From: Aquatica leii
Lineage: Eukaryota > Arthropoda > Insecta > Coleoptera > Lampyridae
Direction of reading: 5' to 3'
NCBI GenBank assembly: GCA_035610365.1
Contig: CM069432.1
Location: forward strand, 263,001,177 to 263,065,176
DNA: 64,000 nucleotides
Shown here: positions 1 through 12,179 of the stretch, in pieces
Position numbering within the stretch: position 1 is the first letter of the stretch
How the letters are laid out: each line of letters begins with the position of its first letter
The notes under the pieces: generated by a model
Databases searched by the model: none
Told to the model about the DNA's origin: nothing
Seen by the model: the letters and a program-made list of their open reading frames with translations, nothing else
Translations under genes and position numbers: made by a program

Positions 1-2798
1 TAAATGTTCTAAATTAATATATTTTAAAATTTAAAATAATTAAACCACTATTGGAAATTGTAACCTACATAATTTTCTTTCTCGACGTACTGTATATTTT
101 TCGTAAATGCTTCGGTTGGCAACTCTGTTAATAACTTTTCTGAATGAGATTGTCAGTGTTTGCTTTGACAACATTTAATTCTTTTCGTATTAATTTTTAG
201 GCCTAACGCAAGTCCTGAATTTTGATTTATTTATGGTCATGGCGCAATTTCACTCTTAAAATTGAATGCGAGGATAATTTTTGTCTGTGGGATTTTCGCT
301 CAATTCATCGTTTTATACATTCATACGTTTACTTCTCCACTCGTAACACACCTATAGGACACACGTACACGTCGTTTTTGATACCATAATTAAAGTTTAA
401 AGAAATCCGTAGCATATTGCGTTGTATTAAGTATCCATTGTAATCTATCTCTTTTCTTTTTGTATTTGTGTGTATGTCAGCGTCAAGTGTTATCCGAACC
501 TCATCGACTAGATCTAGCCGAAGAGACGTTGTATTTCTATAATCATCACATTTTTCTTCGATACACAGAATGCGGCTATACTTTCTGCTTGGTTTCGTTG
601 TGGTAAATTTTGCATTAAAACTTACTTAAGGTCAAAATATCTAAATACTAACCAAAAACCCTAGCAGACCTGAGGATGCAGTAAGGACATCATTTGGGTA
701 ATTAACTCTTACAAACCTTTATAGATTGAGCCTTAAGTTGTCAATTGTCAATTTCTCTTTATCCATTTGGAAAATCTAACTGAAACCAACGACTGCCTAT
801 AAAACCTGCTTTGGAGCATCTTAAAAAAGTTTTTACAACAACCAACAGTTCTAAACACAAAGTTGAATAAGGTGCATGACAAAACTCTGCTCTAAGTTAA
901 CGCTACAGAGTTTCAAAAAAAAATTATTCCTCAGTGTAAGAAGAGGCGACCGCGTAATATTTGAAAAATGAATAAAAGGCATGAATAATCCATAGAGAAT
1001 ATATTCCGATCTCCTAGAGAATTGCAAAATAAAGAAATTTTATTCGAACGCTCCGTTGTTAACTCTACACTAAAATCGAGACAGTTTCTCTTGTAGCGAT
1101 CATTTTCTAGTTTGCCCCTCCTTCGGTGTTTACTTTAAACACACTGTACAAACAAAGCTGTTTTTCATGGCACTTTTTCATTATGATCCTCAAAATACAA
1201 ACGTCAAATTTTACAAGAATGTCAAAAAAATCACTATCTACATATTATCTAGAAGGTGTACATGTCTTTATTTACGTATTTGCGATAAATACTAATTTGT
1301 AATAAAATTCAGAACTGCACTGGTTTTTCGACGGCTCTGCCGCCGATATACTCTGAGATTAGTGTTTCAATGTAAAGAATTTTACTTCCTCATTTTTGTA
1401 CTTGACTTTCGCTGTAATCGTTGGTTGTTCTTACGCTTTCAGCTAAATCCAATAATGCTGCAATATAATTGGGATGTTACAGGAGAATTTAAACGATTTG
1501 GTATATGAGCGGTTGCGACAAGTCTTTCAGAGTTAAAACGGGGTTCCCTCAGAACCAGTTATTAATTAGAAGGAATTTAATTCATTGCTGTTCATGGAGA
1601 TATTTCTATATGGCAGTTGAGGTCTTGAACCCGAAGCAAATGAGTATCAAGTATCGTATTGGAAAACCACTTGCTTATGTGTAACTTCTAATATGAATTA
1701 CTCAGGCTTTAACGTGTTTATTATAGTAATTACTTGTTCTAATTCGTAACTTTCAATATATTAAATCGTAGATCACACTAAAACTTTACTTTACTGTTGG
1801 GTGTACGCTGACCAATTACCCTTCGAGTTACTTTGAATCACGGTGAATAATTTCAAGCCAGAATTAGGCCCATATTCGTCGTACGTAAGCTTACATACGC
1901 CTTTTTGTCAACTATAATTACATAAGGAGCAGTGACTGTTACTACGCGACAAAATCTAAGCCCAATGATTGATTGGGAAGGTGTCACGACTGTAATTAAG
2001 TTCAGTAGTGTGTAACCGAGTTCGAAATTGGGCGATCAATTCATTTTTTTCTGTTTTTTCCATTACATTAAAACTAAACGAACAAAAGTTGAAGTGTCAG
2101 TTCGTTGATTATTTTGCGTATTATTGAATTCTTTATATTATTACCATAACGCTGGTTCATTTTCTCGTTTATCATAAATTCCTTAAAATTTTATAAATAC
2201 AAAAAGTGTTTTAACTATTGTTAAATTTTCTTAGTATAGTACATGTTATCTTTGGAAAATATATATTGCATTTGTTACATTGTTCTTACTACTTTATTTT
2301 TTGTCTTTATCCTGTTGGGTTCGTAGTAGGTTTAGACGTACATTTGATCCCTCCAAGCCGAGAATCTTTATTAATACAAGGAGTGGCGCCTAGGTATTTT
2401 TCACCATTATTTCAGTTTCTCAACAAGGCCAGTCACCGACATAGTAGTGACGTGGTTGTTCGCAACGTGGCCCACAACAGAAAAAGTTTAGTAACAAAAG
2501 TTTTGTTTTATTTCCTCAATATAGGCGTTTTTATGTACTCTGTGGCATAAAAAATGCTACACCAAGAAGGCGTTAGAATTTTTGAACCAACCTTAGCAGA
2601 AATGTTTAACTAGTGAAATGTAGTAATTGATTAAAATTTCATTCAAAATAATTTAGTAGCCATGGAAAATTTGACGGTTTACTTGTTACGATGTAAATTA
2701 TAGAGTACATTTCTTGAGAGATTAAGTCGATTTTGGTATTGTTTTTGGTAGCAAATCTTTTGTTTTTGTGTTCTTCTTTGCGTTTTGAGGCTGCGATT
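1..2798. other. Unassigned AT-rich DNA
   Basis: No recognisable gene family is visible on either strand apart from the weak candidate exon at 481-602. The longest open frame (2218-2550, plus, 110 codons) has a hydrophobic N-terminal half and no motif I recognise. It is probably chance, or part of an unrecognised repeat. The last 200 bases precede the Tc1-like reading frame and may be its 5' untranslated region, but I could not find a convincing terminal inverted repeat. Confidence 0.5.
481..602 (+). CDS. Candidate internal coding exon, unknown product
   Basis: A pyrimidine-rich tract ending in TGTCAG at 475-480 looks like a good splice acceptor, and GTAAAT from 603 is an acceptable donor. 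The 122 nt between them are open in the frame starting at 481 for 40 codons plus two bases. The frame encodes a polar start (RQVLSEPHRLDLAEE) followed by an aromatic, hydrophobic stretch (YFYNHHIFLRY) and a cysteine pair (TECGYTFC). I do not recognise a family and see no partner exon downstream. In AT-rich DNA an open stretch of this length can occur by chance, so this is only a candidate. An alternative reading is a start at ATG 570 giving a short hydrophobic peptide. Confidence 0.2.
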
Positions 2799-3177
2799 AT
2801 GCCTCATGTGCTTCAACGTGAAAATTATCGACAATTGAGTGAATTCGACAGAAGTCGCTTGGCTTTCTTGAAGGTAATTGCTAATTAGTCTTAATTAACC
2901 GTAACCAATCCTCTGTAGTATGGTGTTAACATGCATGGTCTTTAAAAGATCAATAACAGCGTAGAAGAGGAAGTGAACGGCCAAGACAGACAAATGTGGT
3001 TCAGGAACGCTATCATCAATTAATGGCATTAAAAGACCGATTCTCGAGTACAAGATCAATAGCCGATAATGGTTGCGAAACGAAGAACGTCCTTGCAGTC
3101 CTATGGACCACATCTTGTGCTTCCGCTGATAGCTCGGCATCGACAGCAAGGTTTGCAGTGGTGTACCTTGCGACTAG
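2799..3177 (+). pseudogene. Tc1-like transposase relic, N-terminal part
   Basis: The ATG at 2799 opens a frame reading MPHVLQRENYRQLSEFDRSR, the usual start of insect Tc1-like transposases (DNA-binding helix-turn-helix region). A stop follows after about 30 codons. The homology resumes in other frames at about 2960-3060 (NVVQERYHQLMALKDRF, second DNA-binding subdomain) and 3080-3177 (QSYGPHLVLPLIARHRQQGL, the linker before the catalytic domain). Frameshifts and a small deletion between these blocks make it dead. It is cut after 3177 by a solo LTR, and the catalytic half continues after 4312. The family normally encodes about 340 residues that cut and paste the element at TA sites. Assignment is by remembered family motifs. 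Confidence 0.85.
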
Positions 3178-4312
3178 TGTTATGTTAAAAAGTTGGTTGA
3201 TCAATTTTCCAGATCATTCGTCGGCGATGTCAAATTTTATTCACTTCCTGTAAGATGTCCGACGAGCTCCGTATTTTTACGCCCAACGAGGCTTTCACCA
3301 TTTGGGTATTTCATGCAAATATGCAAACGAATTTTTTGTCTATTCTCTTTATTGGGGGTTTAATTTGATTCTGTCCTAATTGTCTAAAGCGGATTTTCGT
3401 ACCCACCACATGTCACCGTTATCAGTCAAGATAATGAACAGGTGGCATATTTGGGAAACATTTCATGACGTCACGTTACTATAACTCAACTATTCACACC
3501 GTCATTTCTTTTGAGAGTAGCTGCTACCATAAATTATTATGTTAAGGCGAAGGAAACGCTGCGCCTTTGCTATCTCAAATGATTGGATGCTTTGAAAAGA
3601 AAATTTATTTGTGCTAACGCTGTATGTCCGTTTTGTGTTAGATTTTATATTACGTTTTAGGTAACACAAGTACGGAATTAGCTAATCCCCTATTGGATAA
3701 AACCTAACTGCGAGTATTACAATTTCAAATTTTACGATTTATATTTCGGTGGTCATGTCGATTGTTGACCGTACGTGCATGTTAGGTTAACACAATTAAT
3801 AATAAGATCATGTTGTGCTTCACAGTCGCACGCGTTGAGTCTCGGAGCGTTAATTTATTTTTGTTATATACTTAAATTTGCGAATATTAAGTCATTCCTT
3901 CTTCGTATGTAAAAGTTTAGACCGACAAGGTCAGTTTATTGTACGGAGTGTTGCCCAGTATAGGGCGCAACTCATCTTTGATTCGACCTATGTATTAACG
4001 TTTGGAAAATTTATACTTCTTCATACTCTTTGGAATTATTGTCTGTGATAAAATAAATATATATTCTGTATTATTACTTCTGTCGTGTTATTTGTTCTTT
4101 TCCAACTACGGGTATAGTTAGACGATATCTCCCTAATTTAATCTTTCATCGTCTTGGCGCTTTTTTTTAGATTGAAGTTATAATTTAGCATCACAAAGCC
4201 TGCGACTCCCTCTCCGGGAAAACTGTGCTAACCGTTGCTTCTTGTTTTGTTACAAGAAAACCACGTAACAAATTTGGCTGCCCAACTTAAGGGACTAAAT
4301 TTTTTTGTAACA
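3178..4312 (+). mobile_element. Solo LTR inserted in the Tc1-like relic
   Basis: The 1135-bp insert begins TGTTATG and ends GTAACA, the TG...CA ends with short inverted repeats expected of an LTR. It exactly separates two halves of a Tc1-like frame. Flanks are CTAG on the left and CTGA on the right, compatible with a mutated 4-bp target duplication. Near 4050 the sequence GATAAAATAAATAT could be the polyadenylation signal of the R region. A diverged relative lies at 11069-12179 and shares the first 13 bases, a block near 3590-3650 and most of the last 300 bases. No internal retrotransposon sequence is present, so it is a solo LTR left by recombination. Orientation is taken from the AATAAA-like signal. 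Confidence 0.7.
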
Positions 4313-4775
4313 CTGAATTAAGACGTGGAATGGCATAGGGTGGTCTTTCAGTGATGAATCCCGATTCTGCTTGGGAATGCACCATGGGCAGACGTAAACG
4401 TGGAAAACGTCGCAATGTGCAGTTTACTGTAGGGGTTATGGTATAGAGTGCTATTGTTTATGAAAGCAGGTCGCAGTTGGTATTCATCCAAGGCAATATT
4501 AATGCCAAGCGATATGTGATGAAGTGGTAGAACCCACAGCTTTTCGAAGTGGCCAACGTCAATATCTTGCCGTGGTCACCCAGATCTACCGGCATTTTCC
4601 ATGATGGGTAGAAGACTCAAGCAATTATCGATCCTCCCCAGAGACTAAAAGCTCTCCGGCATAAATTACAGATTGCCTAGGATGTAATCCCTTAGAAAGA
4701 AATCGACCACCTGCTAAAACCCATGCCAAGAAGGGTGCGGGAGTGTGAAACTAATAACGGTAGTCTAACACATTA
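4313..4775 (+). pseudogene. Tc1-like transposase relic, catalytic part
   Basis: The sequence resumes the Tc1-like transposase after the solo LTR. Readable pieces are VEWHRVV and FSDESRFCLGMHHGQ (first catalytic aspartate region, about 4328-4400), then LVFIQGNINAKRY (about 4476-4515), then LPWSPRS (about 4570-4590, the conserved LPWP.RSPDL block), and a tail with ALRHKLQIA and PMPRRVREC (about 4650-4750). The pieces lie in different frames with several stops, so the copy is inactive. The third catalytic residue region after LPW is altered (the SPDLNPIE-type block reads as STGIFHDG). The 3' end and inverted repeat are not visible with certainty. Confidence 0.85.
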
Positions 4776-4779
4776 TTAA

Positions 4780-7700
4780 TAAAAAATGCCTTTATCTTCT
4801 GTTTAATTTATGATTATAAGCGACTTTCGGCTTAGACCGCGTTGTAGTTAAACACCCCAGACTTAGGCTTGGTCATAGTCTTTTCTTGAGAGCCAAAACA
4901 AGAAGTAGAACTTGGCCTTTGCCGTATTGTCGTTCGTGAACCCAAACAAACATTAATCAATTACGCTTTCTTGGTGTTACATTTTTTATGTCGCAGAGTA
5001 TATAAGAAGGAAGATATTAAAAATGGATAAATCTGTTAATATAATAATAGATTGTTAATGATAGCGATTAATAACAGAGACATTTTAACGTCGTCAAAAT
5101 GTAACGATCAAATGTATTAATATTGTCGGGATTATTTATCGCCGATTAACAAACGAGTTAATTTTAGTTTCTCCGTTGATCGTATTTTAGTAAAACGGGG
5201 TGAAGTTATAAAAAAAACTAAAGTATACGAACTAACCCGTTGTTATATCTAGTAGTTGCGCAATATCGTTAAATCATTGGTTTTTATACAAAATCGTTCA
5301 TTGTCAGAATTCAAAATCATTTATTAATAGGAGTAATTAACGATCTATTTCTGATACATTAGCATGCGTTAATATAGATCGACGAAAAATGTAGTTTTAA
5401 CCGTCTAGTGGACACATGCCTTTAGATCTAATAATCTATCTAAGAACGATCAAAATCGATGAAGAAAGAATTTGCGAACCAAACCAGATTCTAAGTACTT
5501 TCATTAGGTTCGGTTAAAAAAAGCCACGTCAGACAGAATAACTATTCGAGAATCACTGTACACCGTCGTCACGATTTTTATTTTGAAGGAGAATAGATTT
5601 TGTAACCCTTGACGCGTTACTAAATTTTGTCCTTACAAGATTACTACGGCTCTGAGTCGTTGTACGTGAAGAAGAACGTGATATAACCTGCCCACTCGAC
5701 CAGCGGTTCAAGTATTTACGAAACAATAGACTAATTAATTTAAAGTAGTCATTTTTAAAGATCATAGTCATCTAAAAATAAAAAAACAAATGAAAATCTA
5801 TGAAGAAGCTAATTTTGATCATAGTATGCTTTGGATCTCGGATTTTAATAACAACCACGCAGTTGTTGAACGATCGTTTTACCGTGAATCGTGTCGTACT
5901 ATAATATTATTTATACCAAGTGAGAGTGCATTTTGAGGTTATATAATTGACGTGCCAAGAACTCCACAGAAAGCTTCACAAACAAATCCATGACCTACTT
6001 TAGTGTGCTGTAAACAAAATGTTTCGTTTTTATTATTTTTTTTTCTAGGCAAATACGATTAGAAGCGATAAGCAAAGACATCATATCGTTGACACATTAA
6101 TCTGCAGTTACGGATACGAGATTATTTAACAACGCGGATGCTGCTCGCGTTATGTAATAAATAAAATATGAGAGAATAGTTTTTTTTTGTTTTATATCTT
6201 TATTTTCCAAATAGTTCGAGAAATACTAACAAACACGTGTGATTTAGTTCAAATGTACTCGATTTTTTTAAATTACTATACTACGTAAAGGTGGGGTTAC
6301 ACTGAACATCAATGAATCATCATGGACGAGTAAATCACCGGCGAAGCGTAAATAATGTGAAATAAGTGTCGATCCAAACAAAAAAGAGTAAAATACGAGT
6401 AAAAAAATAGTTTAATACGGATCATTGTGCCAAAGCGGGTAAATGTACTCTGTCGCGGATCAAGGTCGGCCTTGTGCATAAACCTGCTTTACCTGGACAA
6501 AGAACAGCTACAAAACCATAGCAGTCGTTGAAAAATAACATTCGAACTCTTGTAAACCACAATGGGATTGCCTCCACTCTTTATAATTTCGGTCGTAACG
6601 CCGGCCGCCTATAGATATTTTTTTTCGCAATGCGTAGGATATAAGAAACGAAAAATATTAATCCGATTTACCTTACGGCCATCACTTTTACTTTATCAAC
6701 CTTGACGTTTTGCAACTTTATTATCATTATTTTTAATATTAAACGCGTGCAATATTGCAAACAATTAAAAAAATGACACCATTTTCATCGATACGATCCA
6801 ACGGATACGCCTTGAAATAGGTACGTGCTATTTAGGAAAACCGCAAAAATTTGACATTGTCCAAAGTGACACTCCTTTAAGTGCCATCTTAGGTATATTA
6901 CTCACATCTGCAAAATGTCAGAAACAGCGATTTACTAAAGGTTAACAAGAGCAACTACTTAGAATACTAATGGAGGGTTATTCGATAGTTTTTATTTTGC
7001 AAATTGATGCGTGGTAAATGTCACTTTGGGTCGCCTAGATAGCGTCCAAACTTGCTCCAAACTACTATTAATGATAAAATCCAAAATAAATCTGCGACAG
7101 AAACAGCTTAAAAGCCGGCCTATTAAAAAACTATAAAAATGTAGATCGAGATCATTGCATCGAAAATGATTGAAAATCCTTTCCAATTCTGTGCGTGAAG
7201 GCGTTCGATCTAAAAACTTAACGCTTCGACTCGTAAACATAATTAAGCAATAACTTTAATTTTTTCAAGTAATCGATTTTCACTTAAACTTAATTTATTT
7301 ACAAGGAAAAAAATACGCCCGGTCACTTCATTCGGAAAACTGAAAAATGACTCATTCACTAAAGTGGTTCGTATAAGAAAAATTGTCATAATACGATTAC
7401 CATGAATCAGACTGAGAATATAAAAATGTAGAATAGAAGCACTTAAATTTCATATTAAACAATGAATTATCAAGCAATAAGATTTAATGTTCAAATACTT
7501 ATATGCTGTCGTTTGCTTTGTTTTTTTTTTTTTATTAAACTAAATTAATATTGAGGTTATGATAAGTATGACGCTATCCAAGCTTAACTATTTAAATTTT
7601 AATTGAAGATTGAATAGATAATTAAACTATAGAAATTGTCGGTTCTATAAATGCTCACTTTAATTGTCAGTCATATTTGGAGATGTTGACTAATTATTAA

Positions 7701-10700
7701 ACAACGCTTTCAAACCCTAACGTCGTGTTGTTTTGTCGATACGAACTACTTTATGTAGTTACGTCGCTTAATGTGATCATATCGGGATTACAAGTGGTTG
7801 ATAACAATAACGAATTCTCCAATCGAATCTAAAGAACTATTCTGGATTTAACAAGATATTTTCTCATTGCTTTAATGAGATCTTCAAGTGAGGTCTGCAA
7901 AAAAAACTCCAGAAACTTTGAATCAACTGCTACCGTTCAAAAGCACTAAGCACAAGCTTAAAGGTAAGATAAGTAAGACAGAGTGAAGAAGACAATGGAA
8001 CCAAAAAGATCCAGTCACTAGAAAGACCGTCAAAACGACACCAGGACAACTGGTCATCAGATTCCCAAGGTCAAGAAACGAGAATCCAGCAAAGCACGAC
8101 CTACCCTAAGAGGAATCTGAAGTCAGCATTACTTCAAACATTCTTTACTTGTGTAAACAAACTGTTAAAAAATCTACAGTTGGCAGTCTAAAGGATAAAT
8201 AAAAACTGCCGATGATTATGAAGATTCGTACTAAACATGTATGTAATTATGTGGGTGACCGACTATATTAGGATTGGTAAAATCGGGTCATATCTTTGTT
8301 TCCTTGGCATTTGCGCTAGATTAGATTTATTACCACGTTTATGAAATAGAGATACTCAGAAGGTAGCATAGTTAAAAATTCGATAAAAAGTTATTTTCAC
8401 AAGAATATTTTAAATAAACTGCACGTCTTGTAACCTATAAAAATTGAATATCGTTTAGTAAAAGTAGAAGGCTGCGACAACTTGTTTTTTTTTCTGTTTT
8501 AAACCCACAGCCTTCTTTCAATGTAAACAGGGCACGTCCTGGCGAATAATGAAATCTTTGTCAAAATTTTGAGACTGGCGACGAACAAGGAAATTTAAAA
8601 TAAAAAAGAAATAGACATGTGTCGTCAATTATTTCCACACTTATTTAAATGCGTCGACATCAAAGTCGTCAGGAAAGCTTTGTGAATTTTCTTAGAAATG
8701 CATTTCCGTTATCTGACTTTAGAAATGCAACATTTGTGCCTATTATAATTAGCATTGCATTTGCATTTGTTTTATTATAGTTACTTGCCTCGTTAATTTT
8801 TTTGCGCAAGCCGGCTAGCAATTTACATATGTGCATGTTGGAAGGTTAAATTCTAATCGTTACATGCTTCCTACTTAATAAATAATTGCCTTTCGCTTAT
8901 CCTTATTATTTTCTTTTCGAGTTGAGTATCTTAACCCGATTATTATTTTTATACATAGATAAATTTAGCGGCTGTCAATATTGACAAAGTTATTAAGATT
9001 ATTATGAGAGAGTAGTTTAATACACGAGGCCTTTAGACAGGCACGAGGCGCAATAGAAAACAACTACAAAACGCCTACGCCAACTGCGATTCAATCGGCT
9101 TTCGATAAACAAAACGAAGCGTGTTAATGCGATTACACTAAGTGCTTCACTTCGTACTTATCGAACTTGGCCAAAATCAAAAAAAAAAATTCGATTATTG
9201 CTATTTCTGTTTAATGCAAAATCTCCATTAGGGAACAATTAAAAACGCGTAAAACTTTTTCCATCGTCTCCGCGAATTCTAATTAATTCTATTTAAATCA
9301 ACGTCTGGAACGAATGTAAACATTTTCTCGTAATACACAAATAAGGAAACTCGTTTCCTCTGTTAACTAGTCACAAACGTTACCATTACGATTTTATTTG
9401 AATTAAGCTCGACATCTTGTAAGTTTTGCTACGCTCGAAAGCAGAGATTTGAACTAATTACGAATTTTACGGATCCTCTAGATTTCAATTAATATTTAGA
9501 TTGGCTGCCGTTCGAATCGTTATTCAAATAACACCTTAGATTTAAATTATTTCGTAATGAAGACGACAATTTGGTTACTTTTCTTTAATACATCTTTAGA
9601 TTTATATATTTACATTATTAAATGCAAATTTGTTAAATCGTATTAAAACGAAATCAAAAGTGAGCTTTATACTCGAAAATACGAACAAAACACAAAAAAA
9701 TCTACATAGAAAATAAACCTTCTAAAAGATCGATTCTTGGAAAAGAATCGCGAGTACTTCTATTCGATTCCTTGTTTGATTCTTTTCGTTCCTCGGAGAG
9801 TTGACAGTTGCCACCTTTTCAATTTTAACGTGACTACGACTACTACGATTTTTAAGAGAATCCTATGGATTTTTAACAATTCAAAAGTGAAAGTACGTGT
9901 AATTATTTTCTTAAAGCAAACAAAAAATCGAATCTGTAAATAAACCGATTCTGACTCGTTGGTTTAGAAGAAAAGTTTTGCATATCACTAAACGACGGTG
10001 ATCTACAGCATGGTTTAACATTGTTAAGTAGTCCATTTTCTCAAAACGGAATTTATATAAAAAATTCAAAGTTACTAGGAATCGGTGAACGAAACGAATC
10101 AATGATTCGTAAGTGTCCGAGTCACCGCTCAAACACATTACGAAATATGATGCAATTAAGTGCAGTAAGCGTATTTTTAAGAAATACAACTTTGGGTAAT
10201 AAAGCACACTCACAATCCCCATCCGTCACTAATCAAGATGAAAATTGGCCCTATCATCTACTGACCTTGATAGGTAAAATATCAGTTTCAGATTGTTTCC
10301 AGGTCGAAGCAATGTCATCCACTAGTCAAATTTGACAACTTCTATTGTTTGGATTACGAATAATACGTTACTTTTAGGTATATGTACAGGAAAACTTATA
10401 TGATACGGTTTAATTTAGAAAAATAAAAGCACAAAACATGCGTTCTGTTCAGACTCAAAAATTTAACAAACCTCTCAGGAAAACAAAAAAATAGACAAAA
10501 GCATAAAAAGGCGTAGTTCATAAGCATGCCAAAAACGCAACTGCTGTGACGTGCAAATGCTATGAGTAAATTTATTTTCGTCATGATTTTATTCAAAACC
10601 TTAAGAGTAAAAAAACAATTTTGCATTTCCCAAAATTTAGTTAATTCCTCTAGCAATCTTTATTTTTGAGAACGATTGTAGACCAAGGTGGTGTGTGTTG

Positions 10701-10739
10701 GATTTAGATAGTACAAAGACGATTAGGACAAAACCACTA
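4780..10739. other. Unassigned AT-rich DNA
   Basis: About 6 kb without a recognisable gene, RNA gene or repeat. Open frames are short (the longest are about 80-100 codons at 6992-7240 minus, 9911-10222 minus and 10021-10335 plus), overlap each other on opposite strands and carry no known motif. A purine-rich stretch lies at 7960-8120 and a T-run near 7520. The region is intergenic or intronic. Confidence 0.5.
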
Positions 10740-11068
10740 TACAAGAAGTTCAAACAAAAGAGATTTTCCGATTCACACTAGTCTGAGAAGGTGCGACGAT
10801 TATCAACCACATATCAAAATCTTACGACGATACGTTTAATCTTCCAATCGACAAAATTATTCCAGACATTAAGATAGAGATGCCAATAATGAGTTTCAAA
10901 AAACTGGTAATGTCAGAACACAATTTCAAATTACATAAAATTAAAAGCAATGAGGAAGTGTGCCAGCAGAAAGGCTTAAATATATAATAATAAAAATCGA
11001 AAAGTTTGTGAACAAAACCAGTAAAAGACTTAGCAAAATGGATAAAAAACAGTGCAGAACTCGCCCTT
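10740..11068 (+). repeat. Satellite family A, first monomer
   Basis: The unit contains the family A hallmarks: the block around ATTCACACTAGTCTGAGAAG (about 10769), then a block ending ATTCCAGACATTAAG, then AACAAAACCAGTAAAAGAC and CAGTGCAGAACT. It looks isolated only because a solo LTR of 1.1 kb is inserted at its end. Monomers resume at 12180. Confidence 0.8.
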
Positions 11069-12179
11069 TGTTATGTTAAAAGTGTTTTGGTATGATTTTT
11101 GTCCACTGTATAAGATTTGTTCGCGAAGAGCCCAATTTTCGTCACACGGGCAGGGATAAATGTCAAATTGAAAAAAGATCACTTTTCCGGTCTGTGTGAT
11201 TCGCTTCATACATGTTCTAAGTAAGTACCCAGCGAAGTTTTCACTTCAAATTATTCACACTCATTTTTACTGCTTTGTGAAAATTTTCCTGAGGTAAGCA
11301 TTTGTCCGTGTTATTGTGATTTACTTTAATTGTATCGTATTGTTTTAGGCGGTTTTTGGATAATCATATGTGGTTACATTAAGTTGTGGATATCAAAACC
11401 AGGTTCGTTATTCAAAAAATTCCTATGATAAGTCACGCCACGCTGCTTGAAGATGTCAAAACCTTCGCTAAACTAATATAATTATAAACGCATTGAGAGC
11501 CCACTCAGCGCATTCGTTTGTTTTTTTAGTAATCGTATGAATCAAATGGATTTTACTTGTGATAACACCGTATGTACGAATTTGTTGGATTTTAAGAAAT
11601 ACTGAGAAGATGCTTCTAGCTAGCAGCAGGCTTCGAAGGAAAACTTAATTGTAAGTATTATATTTCCTGCTTGTTTTTTTTTGTTTGTACGACTGGACGT
11701 GCATAGCAGGGTGTTGTCACAATTAACTATAAAACTTTTTTTTTGTGTGCAACATATTATTAGACTATGTGCTCTGATTATCTGAATGATCAAGATCTGT
11801 ATGTTTGTGTTATAATTTATAAATGTAAATTCATTTATCTTCGGAATGTAAAAAATAGACCAAGAAGGTCAACACGACGTGTTGCCCAACCGAAATCTTA
11901 TTTTATATTTTGTCTGCAATACCGACGTGCTAACGTTTGATCGCACTTATATAAATATATGTATGTGTCTACTCCTATCGTTGAATTTGTGTCAGTGATA
12001 AAATAAATATACTCCTTGTTACAACTTCTGTCTTGTCATTTTTTCTATTACAGCTTTGGGTAGATTTAAACGATGCTTCCCATCCTAATCTTTCATCGTT
12101 TTTAAACTTGTTTTATAATTTAGCACCACGAAGCTTACGACTCAATCACTATTTAAGTTACGAGAAAATCCTCATAACA
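11069..12179 (+). mobile_element. Solo LTR inserted in satellite family A
   Basis: The element starts TGTTATGTTAAAAG and ends CATAACA, and is about 1111 bp long. Satellite A is interrupted exactly here: the monomer stops at GCAGAACTCGCCCTT and resumes CCTGCGTTTAAGAAG. Flanks CCTT and CCTG are compatible with a 4-bp target duplication with one change. The last 300 bases align by eye with the solo LTR at 3178-4312, including TGATAAAATAAATAT at about 11995 and TAATCTTTCATCGT at about 12087. The two copies are clearly diverged in the middle, so they are old or from different subfamilies. Confidence 0.7.

Noticed and set aside
2218..2550. A 110-codon plus-strand frame that could be a membrane protein gene
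   Set aside because: Its composition is that of AT-rich DNA, there is no recognised motif, and no splice or promoter context was found.
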